Assembly (NCBI GenBank): GCA_026391675.1
Contig: JAPLDQ010000031.1
Coordinates: forward strand, 1-45,628
Direction: 5' to 3'
Length of the DNA stretch: 45,628 bases
Source: Bacteroidota bacterium
Lineage (GTDB): Bacteria > Bacteroidota > Bacteroidia > Bacteroidales > JACABE01
A model generated the notes under the pieces. The model was not told where the DNA came from. It made no database searches and worked only from the letters and a program-made list of their open reading frames with translations. Numbering within the stretch: position 1 is the first letter of the stretch; the number at the start of each line of letters is the position of its first letter. This document shows, piece after piece, positions 29,767 through 38,525 of this stretch. A program made the translations under genes and the position numbers.

Positions 29767-32706
29767 ATGATTAAAATAAAATATTTCCTCTTTACAATAT
29801 CAATTATACTAAGTTTATCTGGGTTTTCACAAAAAATCTATTTACCGCTTCAACAGGACAACAAAAGAGATAAATGGGTTGATTCTGTATTTAACACCCT
29901 CAGCCCTGCTGAAAAAATTGCACAGTTATTTATTATCCGTTCCAATTCTGACCAGAAACAATCCTATTACGATACCATAGCAAAAAGCATTGCTAAATAT
30001 AATATTGGTGGTGTTTGTTTTTTTAAAGGTGGTCCCATAGCTCAGGCAAATGTGACCAACTATTATCAAAAATCAGCAAAAACACCAATGTTCGTATCAA
30101 TTGATGGTGAATGGGGGCTGAATATGCGGTTGGACAGTACACCTGCCTTTCCGAGACAAATGGCACTGGGTGCTTTGGAAAATGACAGCCTGATTTACCG
30201 CATGGGCGAAGAAATTGCCCGTGAATGTAAGCTAATGGGCATACATATCAATTTTGCGCCTGTGGTTGATATCAATTCAGATCCCAAAAATCCTGTCATT
30301 AATAGCCGTTCTTTTGGCGAAAACAAATATGAAGTTGCCAAAAAAGGAATTATGTATATGAAAGGCATGCAGGATAATGGTATAATCACTTCAGCCAAGC
30401 ACTTCCCCGGACATGGTGATACCGATTCTGACTCACATCACACCTTACCTGTTATCAATCATTCAAAAGAAACCATTGATACCCTTGACCTTTATCCCTT
30501 CAAGGAATTAATCAATAATGGGGTTACAGGTGTTATGGCAGCCCACTTGTTTTTACCTGCCTACGATACCATTGCCAATACAGCCTCTTCATTATCCAAA
30601 AATATTGTGACCAATCTTTTAAGAAATGAGTTGAAATTTGACGGATTGATATTTACAGATGCACTGGAAATGAAAGGTGTTACCAGCTATTTTAAACCAG
30701 GTGTTATTGAAGTAAAGGCTTTGGAAGCCGGAAATGATATTTTATTATTGCCTGAAAATATTGGAACTGCAATTAACAGTATTAAAATTGCTGTTGATAG
30801 TAATTGGATAACTCAAGCTGAAATTGATGCTAAATGCAAAAAAGTGCTGACCTACAAATATCTTGCCGGTCTCAATGAATATAAACCTGTTGAAACCGAA
30901 CATTTATTCGAAAAGCTAAACACCAGACAGGTTGATATCATAAATAATGAAATCTCCAGGCAATCCATTACAATTGTTAAAAATGAGCTCCATATTATTC
31001 CGATTAAAAACATAGAAAACAATAATATCGGAGTGCTCTCAATTGGTGAAAATACTATTACTGATTTTCAGCAAACCATTATAAATTATACAAATACTAC
31101 AAATTACAATCTTCCGAAAAATTTTTCTGAATCAGAAAAAGACAGTTTGTTAAATCAAATAAAAAATCACAATATATTTATTGTCAGCATTCACAATACC
31201 AGTAGTCTGGCTTCTAAAAGTTTCGGTTTTTCAAAACAAACCATACAATTAATTGACACGCTTTCAAAGTCAGGCAAACTGATATTTGTATATTTTGGTT
31301 ATCCGTATGCCCTTAGCATATTCAATGGCAGCTTAAATCCATTGGCCATTGTTGTAGCCAATCAGGATAAAGCAGAAACCCAGAAACAGGTGGCAGAATT
31401 GCTCTTTGGCGGATTTCAGTCATACGGTAAACTTCCTGTAAGTATCTCAGAGAAATTTCCTGTCAATTCACAGATTTATACACCCAAAATCAGACTCGGC
31501 ACTTGCCTGCCTGAAGAATTAAGCATCAACGCTGCAAGTTTAAACATTATTGATTCCATTGCCATTAAAGGAATTAATGAAAAAGCCTATCCAGGTTGTC
31601 AGCTGTTGATTGCCAAAGATGGCATGGTATTTTACCAGAAATCTTTTGGAACAACAACTTACGATAGTACTGCTTTTGTTAAAAATTCAGATTTATATGA
31701 TCTGGCATCCATTACCAAAGTTGCTGCAACTACATTAGCAGTAATGAAATTATATGAAGAAGGACAAATCAGTCTGGATAAAAGGCTTTCCTATTATTTA
31801 AAGTATTTAAGACATTCCAACAAAAAAAATATTACTGTAAGGCAGGTTATGTGCCATCAGGCCGGATTAAAACCCTGGATCCCTTTTTATAAGGAAACCA
31901 TTGTTAACGGTAATCCTGACAGTAATATATACAGTCATACTCCTGATAAAAAACATACGGTAAAAGTTGCTGACAGCCTTTATATTCTGAATGATTACAA
32001 CGAAAAAATCTTAAAAGCCATCATCAATTCTGAAGTAAATAACAAGGAAGTATACGAATACAGTGATCTGGGCTTTTATTTAATGAAAGAACTGGTTCAG
32101 AAAATCACTAAAAAACCGCTGGATCAATATGTTGATGAAAATTTTTATCTGCCTCTGGGCTTAAGAAAGACTGGTTTTAATCCACTTCAATCACATGACA
32201 TAAGATCAATTGTTCCAACAGAAAATGATAGTATTTTCCGCAAACAACTCATACATGGATATGTGCACGATCCCGGCTCAGCCATGCTGGGCGGTGTTTC
32301 CGGTCATGCAGGATTATTCGGCAATGCAGGTGATTTAGCTGTTATATTCCAGCTATTGCTTCAGCATGGTGAATATGGTGGAAAGAAGTATTTTAACGAC
32401 AGCACTATTGCAAGATTTACATCACAGCAATTTCCGGGAACTGCCAACCGCAGGGCATTGGGCTTTGACAGGCAACTGGCCATACCTTCAGAAAACGGTC
32501 CGGTTTGCAAGAGTGCTTCAGAAAAGAGTTTTGGACATTCAGGGTTTACAGGAACTTATGTTTGGGCTGACCCTGAGGAGAATCTGATTTATATTTTTCT
32601 TTCGAACAGGGTAAATCCTGATGCTTCAAATACTAAACTAAGCAGGATGAATATCAGAACAGATATACATCAGACCATTTATGACATTTTACATAAAATT
32701 AAATAA
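29767..32706 (+). CDS. GH3 beta-N-acetylhexosaminidase fused to a class C beta-lactamase-like domain
   Basis: 979 residues from the ATG at 29767; the frame also opens at a TTG at 29758, but the ATG gives a normal signal peptide (IKYFLFTISIILSLSGFS). A NagZ-type GH3 domain spans about 30-370, with KHFPGHGDT at about 211 and the nucleophile Asp298 in FTDALEMKGV. A GH3 C-terminal domain follows to about 560. From about 575 to 975 a serine-hydrolase domain of the class C beta-lactamase/DD-peptidase group shows SITK (Ser648, Lys651), a YSD motif where YxN is usual, and GHSGFTGT. Substrate is probably peptidoglycan fragments: the sugar cut by one half, peptide or ester by the other. Confidence 0.92.
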   Translation: MIKIKYFLFTISIILSLSGFSQKIYLPLQQDNKRDKWVDSVFNTLSPAEKIAQLFIIRSNSDQKQSYYDTIAKSIAKYNIGGVCFFKGGPIAQANVTNYYQKSAKTPMFVSIDGEWGLNMRLDSTPAFPRQMALGALENDSLIYRMGEEIARECKLMGIHINFAPVVDINSDPKNPVINSRSFGENKYEVAKKGIMYMKGMQDNGIITSAKHFPGHGDTDSDSHHTLPVINHSKETIDTLDLYPFKELINNGVTGVMAAHLFLPAYDTIANTASSLSKNIVTNLLRNELKFDGLIFTDALEMKGVTSYFKPGVIEVKALEAGNDILLLPENIGTAINSIKIAVDSNWITQAEIDAKCKKVLTYKYLAGLNEYKPVETEHLFEKLNTRQVDIINNEISRQSITIVKNELHIIPIKNIENNNIGVLSIGENTITDFQQTIINYTNTTNYNLPKNFSESEKDSLLNQIKNHNIFIVSIHNTSSLASKSFGFSKQTIQLIDTLSKSGKLIFVYFGYPYALSIFNGSLNPLAIVVANQDKAETQKQVAELLFGGFQSYGKLPVSISEKFPVNSQIYTPKIRLGTCLPEELSINAASLNIIDSIAIKGINEKAYPGCQLLIAKDGMVFYQKSFGTTTYDSTAFVKNSDLYDLASITKVAATTLAVMKLYEEGQISLDKRLSYYLKYLRHSNKKNITVRQVMCHQAGLKPWIPFYKETIVNGNPDSNIYSHTPDKKHTVKVADSLYILNDYNEKILKAIINSEVNNKEVYEYSDLGFYLMKELVQKITKKPLDQYVDENFYLPLGLRKTGFNPLQSHDIRSIVPTENDSIFRKQLIHGYVHDPGSAMLGGVSGHAGLFGNAGDLAVIFQLLLQHGEYGGKKYFNDSTIARFTSQQFPGTANRRALGFDRQLAIPSENGPVCKSASEKSFGHSGFTGTYVWADPEENLIYIFLSNRVNPDASNTKLSRMNIRTDIHQTIYDILHKIK

Positions 32707-32727
32707 ATTATTAACCTAAATTTATGA

Positions 32728-33555
32728 ATGATGAGTTACTTAGTTAAATCAATATTGTTTTGGATATTCGCTGTGGTTTTCACATTGGCTATAGCTACCT
32801 ATCAAAAAATGACAGGTCCTACCTATCCTAAAAAAGGAAGTATTACTATTGCTGATAAAGAAGTAAAATATAAATTACTGCGGACAAACAGCAGCAGCAG
32901 TAATGCTGTAATTACTATTGAAAATAAATTTAAGTTATATACAGGATCTATCGTTTTTAAGAGGTTGAATTCAATGGATGACTGGACAGTTGTTCAAATG
33001 ATGCAGAATGGTGATAATCTGGAAGGCAGTTTGCCTGCTCAGCCACCTGCAGGAAAAATTGAATACAGGGTATTTTTAAAACTGGGCAGTGATGATTATG
33101 CATTAACGTTAGATGCTGTTGTAATCCGCTTTAAAGGTGATGTACCTTTATATATATTGATTCCTCACGTGTTGTTTATGTTTCTGGCTATGCTTTTTTC
33201 AACCCGCACCGGTATAGAAGCCCTGATAAAAGGAAAATATACTTATCAGTATGCACTGGTTACAGTAATTACCTTGTTTTTTGGAGGTATCATCCTCGGT
33301 CCTATCGTACAGAAATATGCTTTCGGTGCTTACTGGACAGGTTGGCCTATCGGCAAAGACCTTACTGATAACAAAACAGCTGTAGCCTTCATTTTCTGGG
33401 TAATTGCTGCCTTTAAACTCTATAAAGACCGCAATAAAAAGACATTTGCCATTATTGCAATGGCTGTTTTACTTGCCATTTATATGATTCCGCACAGCAT
33501 GTTCGGTTCGCAGCTGGATTATAAGAGCGGTCAGGTAACTACGGGGAAAAAATAG
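32728..33555 (+). CDS. Multi-helix membrane protein with an extracytoplasmic beta domain, function unknown
   Basis: 275 residues. Helix 1 spans about 7-26, followed by about 110 residues with beta-sandwich character (KGSITIADKEVKYKLLR, KIEYRVFLKLG). Then come four helices at about 143-164, 178-197, 218-237 and 243-262. Conserved-looking features are RTGIEAL after helix 2, YWTGWPIGKDLTDNKTA between helices 3 and 4, and HSMFGSQLDY after helix 5. I do not recognise a named family. It starts 22 bp after the GH3 fusion gene and is likely cotranscribed; an envelope role is a guess. Confidence 0.75.
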   Translation: MMSYLVKSILFWIFAVVFTLAIATYQKMTGPTYPKKGSITIADKEVKYKLLRTNSSSSNAVITIENKFKLYTGSIVFKRLNSMDDWTVVQMMQNGDNLEGSLPAQPPAGKIEYRVFLKLGSDDYALTLDAVVIRFKGDVPLYILIPHVLFMFLAMLFSTRTGIEALIKGKYTYQYALVTVITLFFGGIILGPIVQKYAFGAYWTGWPIGKDLTDNKTAVAFIFWVIAAFKLYKDRNKKTFAIIAMAVLLAIYMIPHSMFGSQLDYKSGQVTTGKK

Positions 33556-33745
33556 ATATTAATGACAAAAGACCGAAGTGAATGTATAATTTATGATGGA
33601 AAATGTAGAATGTTAAAAAGCAGAAGGTAGAATTCTGCTGAAATCTGCGAGAAAGAAAAATAGACTGGTGTTGAATATCGAAAACTAAAACTTAGCGCCT
33701 TTGTGACTTTGTGGCAAAAAAATTACTAAAATTCAAAAAAATATG
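33556..33745. repeat. Word-like repeats and CTTTGTG dyad between the membrane protein gene and arcC
   Basis: This 190-bp part of a 346-bp gap holds AATGTAtAAT/AATGTAGAAT words, an AGCAGAAGGTAGAA segment like that at 22980-23010, and CTTAGCGCCTTTGTGACTTTG (a CTTTGTG direct repeat at about 33690-33715). Nothing coding is visible. Confidence 0.6.
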
Positions 33746-33754
33746 TAATTTTGC
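33746..33754 (+). promoter_or_regulatory. Promoter of the carbamate kinase gene, -7 element
   Basis: TAATTTTGC fits TAnnTTTG. The ATG is at 33902, so the leader would be about 140 nt, the longest in the window. Confidence 0.6.
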
Positions 33755-33764
33755 CGAAAAATTA

Positions 33765-33880
33765 AGCTTACTCTTTATTTAAGAGCTATTTATACTTGCA
33801 GGCTTGCTTATACTCAAGGTTCAATTGAACATCAAGGCTAAGAAAGTCTGTTATTTTTTTCAGAAAAATATTGAACATCA
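33765..33880 (+). promoter_or_regulatory. Long leader of arcC with palindrome and direct repeats
   Basis: The leader holds a CTCTT-TATTT-AAGAG hairpin, a perfect 12-bp palindrome GTTCAATTGAAC (33819-33830) and an 11-bp direct repeat ATTGAACATCA at 33824-33834 and 33870-33880, with centres 46 bp apart. These could be operator sites for an arginine- or carbamoyl-phosphate-responsive regulator, or parts of an RNA structure. No known riboswitch recognised. Confidence 0.4.
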
Positions 33881-33901
33881 TATATAAAGACATTTAGATT
33901 A

Positions 33902-34843
33902 ATGAAGAAACTGGCTGTAATCGCGTTCGGAGGGAACGCACTATTAAGAGGTGACCAAAGCGGTACCATTGACGAACAGGAAGAGAATGTGTACAATACC
34001 TGTACCAATTTACTCGAATTATTAAAAAAGGACTATGACATTGTTATCGGTCATGGTAACGGACCTCAGGTTGGCAACGTATTGCTGCAGCACGAAGGAG
34101 GATTCAAAATGTTTGGCATTCCTGCCATGCCTATAGATTTTTGCGTGGCAGAAACCCAGGGTTCCATCGGCTATATGATAGAACAGCAAATGCGTAATGT
34201 ACTGGAAAAAGAAAACATGGAGCGTGATATTATCACTATCATAACTCAGGTTGAAGTAGATAAAAACGATCCTGCTTTCCAGAACCCGACCAAACCGGTT
34301 GGTCCATTCTATACCAAAGAAGAAGCGGATAAATATGCAGCCGGAACCGGTGCTAAATTTGCCGTTGACCCCAGAGGAAGAGGTTACCGCAAGGTTGTTG
34401 CTTCACCAAAACCAATGAAAATCAATAATATTCAGTCGATTAAAAATCTGGCACGTGACGGGCAGATTGTAATAACTGTTGGTGGTGGCGGTATTCCCGT
34501 TTTTCATGTGGAGCCCCATAAATTACAGGGTATAGATGCAGTAATTGATAAAGATCTTGCATCTTCATTACTGGCTACCCAGATAGGTGCTGATGAATTT
34601 TATATTTTAACCGATGTTCCCAAGGTTTGTATCAATTTCAACAAAGCTGACGAAAAGCGATTAGACAGAATAAGCATTGCTGAAGCAAAACAATATTTAG
34701 CCGAAGGGCACTTTGCCGAAGGCAGCATGGCACCAAAGGTAAGAGCAGCGCTGTATTTTGTAGAAAATGGCGGCAAGGAATGCATCATTACCACTTCTGC
34801 TGAATTGGGAAAAGACGCTGCCGGCACGGTGATATATAGTTAA
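33902..34843 (+). CDS. arcC: Carbamate kinase
   Basis: 313 residues, the family length, amino-acid-kinase fold. Visible signatures are the N-terminal VIAFGGNALLRG, GHGNGPQVGN (ATP/carbamoyl phosphate loop), VGGGGIPV and IDAVIDKDLASSLLA (Lys/Asp catalytic segment), and the C-terminal GSMAPKVRAAL. It makes ATP from carbamoyl phosphate and ADP in arginine or citrulline catabolism, or the reverse in ammonia assimilation. It is followed 83 bp later by the ornithine carbamoyltransferase gene; no arginine deiminase lies nearby. Confidence 0.95.
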   Translation: MKKLAVIAFGGNALLRGDQSGTIDEQEENVYNTCTNLLELLKKDYDIVIGHGNGPQVGNVLLQHEGGFKMFGIPAMPIDFCVAETQGSIGYMIEQQMRNVLEKENMERDIITIITQVEVDKNDPAFQNPTKPVGPFYTKEEADKYAAGTGAKFAVDPRGRGYRKVVASPKPMKINNIQSIKNLARDGQIVITVGGGGIPVFHVEPHKLQGIDAVIDKDLASSLLATQIGADEFYILTDVPKVCINFNKADEKRLDRISIAEAKQYLAEGHFAEGSMAPKVRAALYFVENGGKECIITTSAELGKDAAGTVIYS

Positions 34844-34885
34844 TATAAATAAATACGAATTACGAAAAAATTCAAACATTGGGCT

Positions 34886-34921
34886 TTAATAATATAATAA
34901 CTTAATAACATAATAACTCAC
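34886..34921. repeat. TTAATAAC octamer tandem repeat upstream of the carbamoyltransferase gene
   Basis: Four copies of a TAATAAC-type unit (TAATATAATAACTTAATAAC, then ATAATAACTC) end five bases before the ATG at 34927. Sense orientation, octamer and position match the repeats before the hydrolase-like gene and pyrD. Confidence 0.85.
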
Positions 34922-34926
34922 ATAAA

Positions 34927-35928
34927 ATGGCTTTCAATTTAAAAAACAGAAATTTTCTTAAACTGCTGGATTTTACGCCACAGGAAATCAAGTTCTTACT
35001 GAATCTTGCTGCTGACCTTAAAAAGGCAAAATATGCAGGTATTGAACAACAAAAACTTAAAGGCAAAAACATCGCGCTGATTTTCGAAAAAGATTCAACA
35101 CGTACACGTTGTGCTTTTGAAGTAGCTGCTTACGACCAGGGAGCACATGTAACTTATCTTGGACCTTCAGGTTCACAAATTGGTAAGAAAGAATCCATGA
35201 AAGATACTGCCCGCGTATTGGGCAGAATGTACGATGGTATTGAATACCGTGGTTACGGACAGGCAATTGTTGAAGATTTAGGCAAATATGCAGGTGTACC
35301 GGTTTGGAACGGTTTAACCACCGAATTTCACCCAACTCAGATCCTGGCTGACTTCATCACCATGCAGGAACATACTGATAAACCATTGAACAAAGTAGCT
35401 TTCTGTTATTTAGGCGATGCTAAAAACAATATGGGCAATTCATTAATGGTAGGTGCTGCCAAAATGGGAATGGATTTCCGTGCAGCGGCTCCTAAAGCTT
35501 GCTGGCCAACCGAAGATTTAGTGGCAAAATGCCGCGAAATTGCCAAAGTGACGGGAGGCAGCATCACCTTAACCGAAGATGTGGCAGAAGCCGTTAAAGG
35601 TGTTGATTTCCTCTATACCGACGTATGGGTATCTATGGGTGAACCGGCAGAAGTATGGCAGGAACGTATCAATTTATTAAAACCTTATCAGGTGAATATG
35701 GATGTAGTTAAGAAAACCGGCAATCCTAATGTGAAATTCCTGCATTGTTTACCAGCTTTCCATAACCGCGAAACCACTATGGGCGAGGATATATTCCAGA
35801 AATACGGTCTGGATGGTATGGAAGTTACCGAAGACGTTTTCGAATCGCCTATGTCTATTGTATTTGACGAAGCCGAAAACCGTCTGCATACTATAAAAGC
35901 AGTAATGGTAGCAACTTTGGGTGCATAA
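34927..35928 (+). CDS. argF: Ornithine carbamoyltransferase, catabolic type
   Basis: 333 residues. The carbamoyl-phosphate loop is STRTR (57-61), followed by [20 protein letters not shown]. Further signatures are [14 protein letters not shown] in the mobile loop, and HCLPAF with the active-site Cys. Length near 333 and the [15 protein letters not shown] segment fit the ArcB/ArgI class, not the shorter acetylornithine enzyme of many Bacteroidota. With carbamate kinase just upstream it probably splits citrulline into ornithine and carbamoyl phosphate, which feeds ATP synthesis. The biosynthetic direction cannot be excluded. Confidence 0.93.
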   Translation: MAFNLKNRNFLKLLDFTPQEIKFLLNLAADLKKAKYAGIEQQKLKGKNIALIFEKDSTRTRCAFEVAAYDQGAHVTYLGPSGSQIGKKESMKDTARVLGRMYDGIEYRGYGQAIVEDLGKYAGVPVWNGLTTEFHPTQILADFITMQEHTDKPLNKVAFCYLGDAKNNMGNSLMVGAAKMGMDFRAAAPKACWPTEDLVAKCREIAKVTGGSITLTEDVAEAVKGVDFLYTDVWVSMGEPAEVWQERINLLKPYQVNMDVVKKTGNPNVKFLHCLPAFHNRETTMGEDIFQKYGLDGMEVTEDVFESPMSIVFDEAENRLHTIKAVMVATLGA

Positions 35929-35950
35929 TTTTTCAGAACAATATATTTTG

Positions 35951-35984
35951 AAGAGCTTATTGCATTGCAGTAAGCTCTTTTTTT
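35951..35984 (+). terminator. Intrinsic terminator of the carbamoyltransferase gene
   Basis: A 9-bp stem (AAGAGCTTA with TAAGCTCTT) closes an 11-nt loop and is followed by TTTTTT. Confidence 0.85.
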
Positions 35985-36002
35985 GGGCTAATCAAGTAAA
36001 AA

Positions 36003-37232
36003 CTATTTTTGATTATAATCAAAAATCCCATCCCATATTTCATCAATTCTGATGAGGGCTTCATTCAATGGAATAACCTCCCATTTACCATTTGACTCAT
36101 TACACAGACCAATATTTTTTAATTTTAACAAACTGTCTTCTACATCAAAATCAAGGTCTGTTTTTAACGCTGTTTTAAACCAGGATTCAATCCGCATATC
36201 GAGTTCTTCTGCAGTTAATGGCGTTTGACTTTTATTTAAAAAAGTATATGCCAGCATGAATTCTTTATGTTCTTCTTCTTCCGATGCGTTTAATAAAGAA
36301 TAAAATGCACCGCTGTTATTTCCCAGGTTTTTAAAATACAGGCTATCTGAAAGCATTTTGGAAAATCTGATTTTCTTATTTACAAAATCACTGTATTGGC
36401 GGAAGAGGTAGGCTCCCAAAACCCCAAATGCTGCCAATCCCTGATAAAAACCGGTTTTACTGTTTCCTAAATCTATATGCTCACCTGCTTTGTAAGCTGC
36501 ATACATTGCAATCAATTCAGGAATTACTTTAGTAGCCATTAAAGAAACACCACCACCAATACCGGGCACCCAGAACAATAATTTATCCAGATTTGACATT
36601 TTAGGAATAGCATTCGGAAATATAGTTTCAAGGTCATTTTTAGGAACACGTTTAAAAATCTTCAATACAATACAGGACGGATCAAAAGGCAGTTTTTTTA
36701 ACTTACGCTTTTCCCTTTCAAAATAAGCGGCATCATTATAGTGAAGATAAATCATAACACGGTCATAATACTCCAATTCGATTTCTTTTTTCCAGAAAAA
36801 GAATTTTTTTACTTTTTCTTTTGTTTTATTATAACCCCTTACAAACAATTCATATTCCTTAAAGTCATCAAAATCAATGGCCAGCTTTAAACCAATCAAA
36901 TCTGAATTACTCAATGCCTGATTTAGTATTTCTGGTTCAACACGTGTATAATTGCCTCGTTCAAGAACTTTATGCAGGGTTTCTTTAAAAATGTTAATTT
37001 CACTTTTCCCGACAAATCCTGCTCTTTCATTTTTTAATAAGTCAGGGTCAAATGCTGCATAATGTTGTTTTAATTTAAGATTAAGATTAAAAGCCTCATA
37101 ATGAAAATAATGTTCCGAAATATCAAATAATTTTTTAAAATCACCGGCTTCCTTTTTTTCAACAGTATTGACTGCTAACAATTGTTCAAATAAAAATTCT
37201 TTATCAAATGGAATATAATGTTCTTTTTTCAT
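36003..37232 (-). CDS. DUF3754 (TMEM143-like) family protein
   Basis: 409 residues. The order matches DUF3754/TMEM143: an N-terminal helical region with YIPFDKEFLFEQLL, and a central conserved strand-rich part (LELEYYDRVMIYLHY-like, LKIFKRVPKNDLETIFPNA). Two membrane helices follow at about 225-251 (VPGIGGGVSLMATK) and 262-282, then a helical domain with SLYFKNLGNNSGAFYSLL. A winged-helix-like C-terminus contains EEEEHKEFMLAYTFL and ends near DEIWDGIFDYN. Function is unknown in bacteria and in the mitochondrial homologue. It stands alone, convergent with argF. Confidence 0.8.
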   Translation of the reverse strand: MKKEHYIPFDKEFLFEQLLAVNTVEKKEAGDFKKLFDISEHYFHYEAFNLNLKLKQHYAAFDPDLLKNERAGFVGKSEINIFKETLHKVLERGNYTRVEPEILNQALSNSDLIGLKLAIDFDDFKEYELFVRGYNKTKEKVKKFFFWKKEIELEYYDRVMIYLHYNDAAYFEREKRKLKKLPFDPSCIVLKIFKRVPKNDLETIFPNAIPKMSNLDKLLFWVPGIGGGVSLMATKVIPELIAMYAAYKAGEHIDLGNSKTGFYQGLAAFGVLGAYLFRQYSDFVNKKIRFSKMLSDSLYFKNLGNNSGAFYSLLNASEEEEHKEFMLAYTFLNKSQTPLTAEELDMRIESWFKTALKTDLDFDVEDSLLKLKNIGLCNESNGKWEVIPLNEALIRIDEIWDGIFDYNQK

Positions 37233-37637
37233 GTATTATCTTTCTTATATTCTTGTAATTATTTAAATATCTGATTAATCCACCCATTTTTAATAAAAAA
37301 ATACTATAAATAATAATTTAGATTTTAATTTAATAAAAAAACTATTTCCATGTATATTATGAATAAAATTGACCAATTTTCTCTATTTCAAATTGAATAG
37401 CTGCAAATTTCAATTTTTATTTTATTGTGAAATTAATTAATCAAAAATACTTATTTTTTTAATAAAAAAATTACTTTTTAATCTTAAAAGCACAATGTAT
37501 TTTATGCTGTTTTTAAAGGTGGGTTAATTTGTCAATAACAACATAAATAAACAAATTCAGCAAGCTGAACATCAAAATTAAATAGAATGGCAGTATAATA
37601 GATAACTATAACAAGCAAGTAATCAGGTTACTAAAAA
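37233..37637. other. 405-bp AT-rich gap without a gene
   Basis: No ORF of note and no convincing TAnnTTTG for the upstream end of the DUF3754 gene. The only structures I see are a TTCAGC-AA-GCTGAA inverted repeat (37555-37568) and a weak AGTAA-TCAGG-TTACT hairpin (37618-37632), just past the stop of the barrel-like gene. The latter lacks a T-run. Confidence 0.5.
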
Positions 37638-38447
37638 TTAAAAATATAAACTTAAAGCAAAAGAACTTATTGGATTAGTGTATACTTTGAATCGTGAAGA
37701 AGAAGGATAATGCCCCTCTGTATCCTTAGCACTAATATACAAAAGATTCAGATTTGCTTCAGATGAGATTGCAAATATTTTCCAGAAATGATACCTTATA
37801 CCAAGAGTAGGTGCTATACTATATTCATTAAGTTTAATATTGTAAATATAATCGTATTTACGACTGTACAGATTATCAGGATTACCAAATCCAAGAAGTG
37901 ACGAACCTACTATAGCTCCCCAATAGTATGCAAAATCTAATCCATAATATAAATCAAATCTTTTAAAACTATAGTTTTTTTCGTATCCTATACTGAACTT
38001 ATGCATTTGATAATTCCCGCTATACATCCGGAACCAACCTGATATTGAGGTATTCCAGTATGTACTATCTACAATAGATTTATAAGAAAGGCTATTAGAT
38101 GAGTAGCCAAATCGAAACCCGTTGTTTTTCCAGTGAAACTTATAGAAAAAGCTAACATTTGGATAGAAATCATAGTTTTTATCAGAATAAATTGTATCAT
38201 ACCAAGACACAAATATTATAGTCATCCATTCTATACTTTTATTCTGAGGAAGTGTTACAAAGCTGGACAGATACTCAAAATTAAGCGGACTGTATAAACC
38301 CACACCAAACTCAAGATGGAAAATACTGCTCTTGAATGTATCATCAGGTTTGTATTCAAAACTTTGCCCTCTGATAATTGAAGCGCAAAACATCACTATT
38401 AAAAACAGCAATACTTTTATTAATCTTAATGAATAATGATTTTTCAT
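37638..38447 (-). CDS. Putative outer-membrane beta-barrel protein
   Basis: 269 residues with a signal peptide (about 1-27, ending IIRGQS). The mature part is aromatic-rich with alternating strands, for example FHLEFGVGLYSPLNFEYL, NGFRFGYSSNSLSYKS, FDLYYGLDFAYYWG and IAPTLGIRYHFWKIFAIS. It ends in ISSFALSLYF, a terminal strand with final Phe typical of barrels inserted by BamA. I do not recognise a specific family. It follows the repeat-rich cargo gene by 78 bp on the same strand with no promoter of its own, so the two may be cotranscribed. Confidence 0.65.
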   Translation of the reverse strand: MKNHYSLRLIKVLLFLIVMFCASIIRGQSFEYKPDDTFKSSIFHLEFGVGLYSPLNFEYLSSFVTLPQNKSIEWMTIIFVSWYDTIYSDKNYDFYPNVSFFYKFHWKNNGFRFGYSSNSLSYKSIVDSTYWNTSISGWFRMYSGNYQMHKFSIGYEKNYSFKRFDLYYGLDFAYYWGAIVGSSLLGFGNPDNLYSRKYDYIYNIKLNEYSIAPTLGIRYHFWKIFAISSEANLNLLYISAKDTEGHYPSSSRFKVYTNPISSFALSLYF

Positions 38448-38525
38448 TTCAACTTAATTAGTTTTCAGATTTTTAAAAATACATAATAAGTATATTTAAA
38501 ATAAATAGTTGTTAAATACTAAACC

